From assembly GCA_030045215.1 (NCBI GenBank), contig JASIBJ010000716.1, forward strand, positions 1-10,658: 10,658 bases of DNA. Reading direction: 5' to 3'. Position numbers and translations under genes: made by a program. The notes beneath the pieces are model-generated. The model was not told the origin of the DNA. It saw only the letters and a program-made list of their open reading frames with translations, and did not search any database. This document shows positions 6,021 through 10,658 of the stretch, piece after piece (position 1 is the stretch's first letter; every line of letters begins with the position of its first letter). The DNA is from Streptosporangiaceae bacterium (GTDB lineage: Bacteria; Actinomycetota; Actinomycetes; Streptosporangiales; Streptosporangiaceae).

Positions 6021-6733
6021 CCAGCCACTGAGATATCGCTGACGCCGGCGGGCGCGGAAACGTCGTATCGGTTCGCGGCTTGGGCCCAGCCGGGTACGGC
6101 AAGCACGGTGCCGCCCCCAAGCCCGATGCGAGTCTGTCCGCCTATGGTCGCCGTGGATGCGCCGCCCCACAGTTGCAGCCTGGCGGGCACGCCTGCCGGA
6201 ACACCGATGGTGACCTGGCTGGCCCCGCCTGCCAGCGTGATGACGACAGTTCCCGTCGGCCGCGACAGCGTCATCGCGATAAGGCTCGAGCCTGCGGTGA
6301 AGTCGACGCCACCGACGTCCCCGTTCCCCAAATGGATGACGGTCTGACTGGAGCCACCGCTGAATCGCAGCCACCATCGCACGGAGCGGCTCAGCTCGAT
6401 CGACACCGCATCGGGACCGCTCTGTCCGGTGCCATCCAGGAACACCTGCACGGTTCCGCCGGACACATCGAGCTGCGGGCGGATGGCCGACCCCGACGGG
6501 GTCCAGGCGCGCAGCAGCTGTCCTGGCATGGCCGCGGCGCTCACTGTCACGCTGGCCGCGCCGGTCACGACCGCGACCGACTCACGGTGCTGCCCGGTGT
6601 AGGGCACTGTTGCCAGATACGGCCCGGACGGCGCGCCAGATGCTGCTCCCACGGCGCTGGCGACTGCTGCCACGCCCGCGCCTCCGGCGACGACCAGCAC
6701 GGCCGCCACCGCGATGGATGCACGGATCCGCAT
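6017..6733 (-). CDS. Secreted or membrane-anchored beta-repeat protein, unknown function
   Basis: A 238-residue protein. After a short basic start (MRIR), residues 5-33 are a continuous Ala/Val/Gly hydrophobic segment, with a possible signal-peptidase site near AVASA (23-27), so export or N-terminal anchoring is likely. No lipobox cysteine is present; the protein has no cysteine at all. The rest is beta-prone and rich in Gly, Ser, Thr and Val. Four related strands recur at even spacing: SGGSSQTVIHL (from 125), TAGSSLIAMTL (146), LAGGASQVTIGV (167) and WGGASTATIGG (189), giving a period of 21-22 residues as in a beta-solenoid. There is no clear ribosome site before ATG 6733. The gene follows the flavoprotein gene by 44 bp on the same strand, which suggests cotranscription. 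It resembles the general layout of exported adhesin-like domains, but I cannot assign a family. Confidence 0.78.
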   Translation of the reverse strand: MRIRASIAVAAVLVVAGGAGVAAVASAVGAASGAPSGPYLATVPYTGQHRESVAVVTGAASVTVSAAAMPGQLLRAWTPSGSAIRPQLDVSGGTVQVFLDGTGQSGPDAVSIELSRSVRWWLRFSGGSSQTVIHLGNGDVGGVDFTAGSSLIAMTLSRPTGTVVITLAGGASQVTIGVPAGVPARLQLWGGASTATIGGQTRIGLGGGTVLAVPGWAQAANRYDVSAPAGVSDISVAG

Positions 6734-6749
6734 GGGGGCCAGTTTCCCC

Positions 6750-6767
6750 GGTTACTCGTGGTTACTC
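6750..6767. repeat. Short direct repeat upstream of the secreted-protein gene
   Basis: GGTTACTC occurs twice with a 10-bp period (6750-6757 and 6760-6767), in the 44-bp gap between the flavoprotein stop and the secreted-protein start. Copies on the same face of the helix could bind a regulator. On the minus strand, an adjacent GGGG-aaactgg-CCCC hairpin (6735-6749) covers the place where a ribosome site would be expected. Confidence 0.4.
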
Positions 6768-6777
6768 AACAGCCGGG

Positions 6778-7380
6778 CTACCACGGCAGGCGGGCGAGGT
6801 CCGGGTCGAGCGCCGGCAGCCCGTCGATGCTTTCCGCGTTCTTCTCAGCCCGGTACGCATCAAGCTGGTCAGCCGTCTTGCGGCTAGCCCAGGCGTCCAG
6901 CAGGTCCCGATCTCCGACCAGCTCCATCACCGGCACCGCGTAGCCGCAGGAGTCGGCGATCCGCTGCACGTCCACGACGATCATCGCGCGCTGGCTTCCC
7001 GGCGCGCTGCCGTCGGCGCAACGGCGGCCAAAGCTCCCGGCCAGCTCGGTCCAGCGCGACTCGCCGGGAAACACAACCCCGCCAGTTCCGTATAGCCTGA
7101 GGATCTTGGGCGTGGCGTCGAACGAGCAGAACATGATGGTGATCTGGCCGTTCTGCCGCAGGTGCGCGATGGTCTCGGCGCCACTGCCGGTGAGGTCCAG
7201 GTAGGCCACCCGGTGCGGACCGAGGACCGCGAAGGTGTCCCGGTAGCCCTTCGGGGAGACATTGACGTGCCCGCCAGTGCCGTCGGGCTGCAGGCATGGC
7301 GCCGTGGCCACGAAGAAGACGGACTGGGCGGCGATAAACTTCCTGAGCCGCTCGTCGATTTCCGGGTAAACCTTGCCCAT
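6778..7380 (-). CDS. Pyridoxamine 5'-phosphate oxidase family (FMN-binding split barrel) protein
   Basis: A 200-residue flavin split-barrel protein. The order of segments is typical: strand VFFVATA (21-27), HVNVSPKG (38-45), FAVLGPHRVAYLDLTGSGAE (50-69), the substrate/flavin-side block TIAHLRQNGQITIMFCSFDA (70-89), and ILRLYGTGGVV. The C-terminal residues (YAVPVMELVG onward) fit the actinobacterial subgroup of uncharacterised PNPOx-like proteins better than true PdxH. The cofactor (FMN, F420 or haem) cannot be told. ATG 7380 has GGGAGG 7 bases upstream; a longer in-frame extension upstream would run into tmsA and is rejected. It is divergent from tmsA across a 124-bp gap and leads into the secreted-protein gene. 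Confidence 0.87.
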   Translation of the reverse strand: MGKVYPEIDERLRKFIAAQSVFFVATAPCLQPDGTGGHVNVSPKGYRDTFAVLGPHRVAYLDLTGSGAETIAHLRQNGQITIMFCSFDATPKILRLYGTGGVVFPGESRWTELAGSFGRRCADGSAPGSQRAMIVVDVQRIADSCGYAVPVMELVGDRDLLDAWASRKTADQLDAYRAEKNAESIDGLPALDPDLARLPW

Positions 7381-7411
7381 AAGTGACCTCCCGGGGACAC
7401 CTGGCCGACTT

Positions 7412-7440
7412 GGGGGAGTCCGGACGGTGTTCCCCCGGAC
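7412..7440. promoter_or_regulatory. Nested inverted repeats in the flavoprotein/tmsA divergent gap
   Basis: GGGGGA (7412-7417) and TCCCCC (7431-7436) form a 6-13-6 inverted repeat. The GTCCGGAC palindrome (7418-7425) sits inside it, and a CCGGAC half (7435-7440) follows. The two pairings overlap and exclude each other as hairpins. The site lies 32 bp from one start and 65 bp from the other, so a shared operator is plausible. GATTAT at 7453-7458 is a weak -10 candidate for tmsA. Confidence 0.4.
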
Positions 7441-7504
7441 GTGCGCGATACCGATTATCCCGGGACCATGAGGCAATTCACGGTTCTGCGAAGGAGGCGC
7501 CCGC

Positions 7505-8899
7505 GTGACCGACCTCGCCGCGCGTGACCAGTCAAGGCCGGCCATGGCCGCGCACCGAGCCGCCGCGGCTGCGATCGAACGCGCGTACTCGGCACTGCCG
7601 CCGGGCACCCCCGTCCGGCTGGCGAAGCGGACGTCGAACCTGTTCAGGTTCCGCGGAGACACTGCGGGGCCCGGCCTGGATGTCTCGGCATTCGGGCACG
7701 TCCTGCACGTCAGTCCGGCGGAGCGGATCGCGGTCGTCGGCGGCATGACGACCTACGAGGACCTGGTCGCGGCGACGTTGCGGTACGGCCTGATGCCGCT
7801 TGTCGTGCCTCAGCTCAAGACGATCACGCTGGGTGGCGCGGTCTCCGGGCTCGGCATCGAATCGACGTCGCTGCGCAATGGCCTCCCGCACGAGTCCGTG
7901 CTGGCAATGGAGATCCTTACCGGCGCCGGCCGGGTCGTTTCCGCCGAGCCCGGCAACGAGCACGCCGCCCTCTACCGGGGATTTCCCAACTCCTACGGCA
8001 CACTCGGCTACGCGCTGTCACTGACGATCGAGCTGGAGCCCGTCAAGCCGTTCGTGCACCTGCGGCATTTCCGGTTCACCGATCCCCGCGACTGTATGCA
8101 GGCCGTGGCCGGGATCGCCTCGGACGGAAGCTACGACGGGCATCGTGCGGACTTCGTGGATGGCACCGCGTTCTCGCGCGGCGAGCTGTACCTGACCATC
8201 GGATCGTTCAGTGATGTCGCGCCCTGGCTCAGCGACTACACGAGGGAGCGGATCTACTACCAGTCGATCCGCGGGCCGCATGAAGACTTCCTCACCACCG
8301 CTGACTACCTGTGGCGGTGGGATACCGACTGGTTCTGGTGCTCGCGCGCGTTCGGGGTGCAGCGGCCGCTGGTCAGGCACCTGTGGCCGCGGCGATACCG
8401 GCGCTCCGACGTCTACCACAAGCTGGTTGCCCTCGACCATCGGTTCAGGCTGACCGCGTCCATGGATGCGCGGCGCGGACGGCCGCCGAACGAGGCGGTG
8501 ACGCAGGACGTAGAGATCCCGGTCGAGCGGGGCGCCGAGTTTCTCGAGTACTTTCTCTCCCGCATCGCCATGACGCCGGTATGGCTGTGCCCGCTGCGGC
8601 TACGGGGCGAGCAGACGTGGCCGCTGTATCCCATGCGGCCCGGTCGGGTCTATGTGAACTTCGGGTTCTGGGGCATGGTCAGGCTGCCGCCGGGACAGTC
8701 CGACGGGTACTACAACCGGCAGGTCGAGGACAAGGTCACCGAACTCGGCGGGCACAAGGGCCTGTACTCGACGGCCTTCTACACGGAAGACGAATTCTGG
8801 AAGCTCTACAACGGGCCGGAGTATGCCGAGCTGAAGCGGGCCTACGACCCGCACGGCCGGCTGACAGGCCTGTATGAGAAATGTGTTCGCGGAGTTTAA
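7505..8899 (+). CDS. tmsA: FAD-dependent 10-methylene fatty-acyl reductase (TmsA/BfaA-like oxidoreductase)
   Basis: A 464-residue FAD-linked oxidase (PCMH fold) matching the Rv3719 type in length and layout. The FAD-binding block is at residues about 35-150: RLAKRTSNLFR (39-49), VVGGMTTYEDLVA (77-89) and VPQLKTITLGGAVSGLGIES (101-120), then SLRNGLPHESV (122-132). A C-terminal substrate domain rich in aromatic residues follows. In characterised relatives this enzyme reduces the 10-methylene group, made by the partner methyltransferase, to a 10-methyl branch on a C18 acyl chain (tuberculostearic acid route). GTG 7505 has an excellent AAGGAGG 6 bases upstream. Its 3' end overlaps the longest tmsB frame by 26 bp, so translation of the two is probably coupled. 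The function is assigned by resemblance plus the tmsB neighbour. Without that neighbour it would only be called an FAD-binding oxidoreductase. Confidence 0.9.
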   Translation: MTDLAARDQSRPAMAAHRAAAAAIERAYSALPPGTPVRLAKRTSNLFRFRGDTAGPGLDVSAFGHVLHVSPAERIAVVGGMTTYEDLVAATLRYGLMPLVVPQLKTITLGGAVSGLGIESTSLRNGLPHESVLAMEILTGAGRVVSAEPGNEHAALYRGFPNSYGTLGYALSLTIELEPVKPFVHLRHFRFTDPRDCMQAVAGIASDGSYDGHRADFVDGTAFSRGELYLTIGSFSDVAPWLSDYTRERIYYQSIRGPHEDFLTTADYLWRWDTDWFWCSRAFGVQRPLVRHLWPRRYRRSDVYHKLVALDHRFRLTASMDARRGRPPNEAVTQDVEIPVERGAEFLEYFLSRIAMTPVWLCPLRLRGEQTWPLYPMRPGRVYVNFGFWGMVRLPPGQSDGYYNRQVEDKVTELGGHKGLYSTAFYTEDEFWKLYNGPEYAELKRAYDPHGRLTGLYEKCVRGV

Positions 8900-10205
8900 G
8901 GAAGTGGTGACGGACATGTCGCTGGCCGAGGTATTCGAGCGGGTCGCGGGCCCGGATGCCCCAGTCGCGTTTGACGCGTACGACGGGAGCCAGGCGGGGC
9001 CGGCCGACTCCCCGATCAAGATGACGGTGAAGTCGCCCGTCGCGGTCTCCTATCTCGCGCAGGCCCCGGGCGCGCTCGGCCTGGCCCGCGCCTACGTGTC
9101 TGGCCACCTGGACGTCGACGGAGACATGTACTCCGCGCTGTCGCGCATGATCAGCGCTCAGCGGGTGGAGATCTCGCTCGGTGAAAAGGTGCGGCTGCTG
9201 CAGTCACTGGGCGGGCCGAGGCTGCTGGTACCGCGCGTGGCTCCGCCGCCGCAAGAGGTGCGGGTCAACTCCAGGTGGCTCTCGGGGCGGCGGCACACCA
9301 AGGCGCGCGACGCGAGCGCCATCTCGCACCACTACGACGTCTCCAACACCTTCTACGAGTGGGTGCTCGGGCCGTCGATGGCCTACACCTGCGCCTGCTA
9401 CCCGTTCGCGGACGCGACGCTCGAGCAGGCCCAGTACCACAAGTTCGATCTGGTGGCCCGCAAGCTGGCACTGCGACCGGGCATGCGCCTGCTGGATGTC
9501 GGCTGCGGGTGGGGCGGCATGGTGATGCATGCGGCCCGTCAGTACGGCGTCCAGGCACTGGGCGTGACGCTGTCGGAGGAGCAGGCCTCGTGGGCGCAGC
9601 GGGCAATCAAGGAGGCAGGCCTGTCTGAGCTCGCCGAGGTGCGGCACCTGGACTATCGCGACGTGACCGAGACCGGCTTCGACGCGGTCAGCTCGATCGG
9701 GCTGACCGAGCATATCGGCAAGGCCCAGCTGCCGGATTACTTCGCCTTCCTCTACAGCAAGCTGCGGCCCGAGGGCCGGCTGCTTAATCACTGCATCACC
9801 CGTCCGGACAACACCGGCCCGGCGAGGGTCACCGACGGGTTCATCTACCGCTATGTCTTCCCCGACGGCGAGCTCGAGGGGCCCGGCTACCTGATGTCGC
9901 TCATGCACGACGCCGGCTTTGAGGTCAGGCACGCCGAGAACCTCCGCGAGCACTACGCCAAGACGCTGACGGCCTGGTGCGCCAACCTCGACGCGCACTG
10001 GGACGAGGCCGTCGCCGAGGTCGGCCAGGGCACCGCGCGGGTGTGGCGGCTTTACATGGCCGGGTCGCGGCTCGGCTTCGAGCGCAACCAGATTCAGTTG
10101 CACCAGATCCTGGGTGCCAGACTCGGTCGGGACGGTGCCTCGGGGATGCCGCTGCGTCCCGACTGGGAGCCTCCGGTGTCCGGTGAGGACGCGATCCAGG
10201 GTTAG
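8874..10205 (+). CDS. tmsB: SAM-dependent fatty-acyl methyltransferase (TmsB/BfaB-like, cyclopropane-synthase family)
   Basis: A 443-residue member of the cyclopropane-fatty-acyl-phospholipid synthase family, Rv3720-like. An N-terminal domain (residues about 48-95, including YVSGHLDVDGDMY) precedes the catalytic domain: SHHYDVSNTFYEWVLG (151-166), MAYTCACY (169-176), the SAM loop LDVGCGWGG (207-215), VTLSEEQASWA (231-241), and IGLTEHIG (275-282), a family active-site region. Expected reaction: transfer of a methyl group from SAM to C10 of a cis-9 unsaturated phospholipid acyl chain, leaving a 10-methylene product for TmsA. The start is uncertain. ATG 8874 gives the longest frame but only a weak gacagg site, while GTG 8904, GTG 8907 or ATG 8916 lie behind GGAG and AAGGA and just after the tmsA stop. 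A stand-alone cyclopropane synthase is the alternative, but the adjacent tmsA argues against it. Confidence 0.93.
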   Translation: MRNVFAEFKEVVTDMSLAEVFERVAGPDAPVAFDAYDGSQAGPADSPIKMTVKSPVAVSYLAQAPGALGLARAYVSGHLDVDGDMYSALSRMISAQRVEISLGEKVRLLQSLGGPRLLVPRVAPPPQEVRVNSRWLSGRRHTKARDASAISHHYDVSNTFYEWVLGPSMAYTCACYPFADATLEQAQYHKFDLVARKLALRPGMRLLDVGCGWGGMVMHAARQYGVQALGVTLSEEQASWAQRAIKEAGLSELAEVRHLDYRDVTETGFDAVSSIGLTEHIGKAQLPDYFAFLYSKLRPEGRLLNHCITRPDNTGPARVTDGFIYRYVFPDGELEGPGYLMSLMHDAGFEVRHAENLREHYAKTLTAWCANLDAHWDEAVAEVGQGTARVWRLYMAGSRLGFERNQIQLHQILGARLGRDGASGMPLRPDWEPPVSGEDAIQG

Positions 10206-10316
10206 CCGGCTTGGGCGTGCCTCGGGGCTTGCGAGCGCGGCCCGGGCCCTGCCGGTCTCCATTGACGCAGGTCCTCACGCGGCGCCGGATTGGCGCTGCA
10301 CCCCACCAGCGCACGT

Positions 10317-10332
10317 ACCCCACGGATGGGGT
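10317..10332. terminator. Possible hairpin terminator after tmsB
   Basis: ACCCCA and TGGGGT form a perfect 6-bp stem around a 4-base loop (CGGA), 111 bp after the tmsB stop. It lacks a following T-run, as many actinobacterial terminators do, so the assignment rests only on position and stem quality. Confidence 0.3.
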
Positions 10333-10559
10333 GGGCCAAGCCGGGTGAGGCCGGTAGCGTCCGCGAGCCCACCTGTTGCCGCCCCGGCTGCGGCCGGCCC
10401 CGCCGGGTGCGACCTCGTGCCTGAGCCCGGCTTCCGGACACCGCGCGGACTAGCCCTGGAACCACCCAGATGGGCTATTCGTGCGCGTAGCCTCGCTTAA
10501 GTCATGATACGGGAATGCTTGGGCGATAAGCGATTTCTACCGCGCGCCCGTTTATCGAT

Positions 10560-10583
10560 CAAATAGCCTGGTCGAGCTATTTG
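10560..10583. promoter_or_regulatory. AT-rich inverted repeat near the window end
   Basis: CAAATAGC and GCTATTTG are perfect 8-bp arms around an 8-base spacer (ctggtcga). Just upstream, CGATAA (10524-10529) and TTATCG (10552-10557) form a second, wider inverted pair. These lie in the AT-richer final stretch and fit an operator for a gene beyond the window; a hairpin in RNA is the alternative. Confidence 0.4.
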
Positions 10584-10658
10584 TCCGAATCTATCCATGC
10601 TGAGCCAAACGTCCTGTTACGGTATCCGTGAGAAAAAAGTCAGGCCCAGCGAGAGGTG

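Larger units (their letters stand above)
10206..10658. other. 453-base stretch downstream of tmsB, no gene recognised
   Basis: The first ~280 bases are very GC-rich with several short palindromes (for example GGCCCGGGCC at 10239-10248). Open frames here have no family resemblance. From about 10490 the composition shifts to AT-richer sequence with inverted repeats and an A-run (10633-10638), resembling the promoter region of a gene starting at or beyond the window end. The final gagaggtg could be a ribosome site with a GTG, but this cannot be tested without further sequence. Confidence 0.5.

Noticed and set aside
6778..7746. Extended 322-codon version of the flavoprotein
   Set aside because: The extra N-terminus is antisense to the start of tmsA and has no family resemblance. 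ATG 7380 has a good ribosome site and gives the normal length.
9204..10262. Minus-strand open frame of 352 codons opposite tmsB
   Set aside because: Typical antisense shadow of a high-GC gene; no motifs, while tmsB on the plus strand is clearly coding.
1..10658. CRISPR array, tRNA or rRNA genes, insertion sequence or transposase
   Set aside because: Looked for on both strands. The only regular repeats are the coding 63-bp array and the short duplications reported, with no spacer-repeat structure, tRNA-like cloverleaf, or transposase-like protein seen.

Overview
The window is high-GC DNA with strongly G/C-ending codons, many GTG starts and purine-rich ribosome binding sites. Together with a TmsA/TmsB pair for 10-methyl fatty acids and a FAA1/FadD15-type acyl-CoA ligase, this points to an actinobacterium. 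The genus cannot be fixed from the sequence; a filamentous or mycobacteria-related lineage is a guess.

Layout. (1) 1-1738, minus strand: a long-chain acyl-CoA ligase whose last codons lie outside the window. (2) 1739-2353: a 615-base stretch without an intact gene. It holds a 23-bp tandem duplication and the frameshifted N-terminal remnant of a universal stress protein. (3) 2354-3323, plus strand: two small genes of unknown function. The first encodes a protein built almost entirely of 21-residue tandem repeats. The second encodes a 110-residue helical protein with less GC-biased codons. A perfect all-GC hairpin lies between them. (4) 3538-4949, minus strand: a MarR-type regulator followed by a divergent glutamate-racemase-like protein that keeps both cysteines but has other canonical positions altered. 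(5) 5010-6020, plus strand: a cupin protein and a DinB-superfamily protein, divergent from marR, with a perfect 8-3-8 inverted repeat in the 60-bp divergent gap. (6) 6017-7380, minus strand: a PNPOx-fold flavoprotein followed by a secreted or anchored protein with beta-rich repeats. (7) 7505-10205, plus strand: tmsA and tmsB with overlapping frames. (8) 10206-10658: no gene recognised; its last ~170 bases are AT-richer and look regulatory.

How the genes fit together. TmsB (methyl transfer to an oleoyl chain) and TmsA (reduction of the resulting 10-methylene group) are the known two-step route to 10-methyl (tuberculostearic-type) lipids, and the overlap of their frames supports translational coupling. 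The acyl-CoA ligase is another lipid-metabolism gene, but nothing in the sequence ties it to tmsAB. The MarR/cupin/DinB block looks like a small locally regulated stress or detoxification unit. The repeat-protein cassette at 2354-3323 is the part I could not match to any known family, and it is the best candidate for something undescribed.
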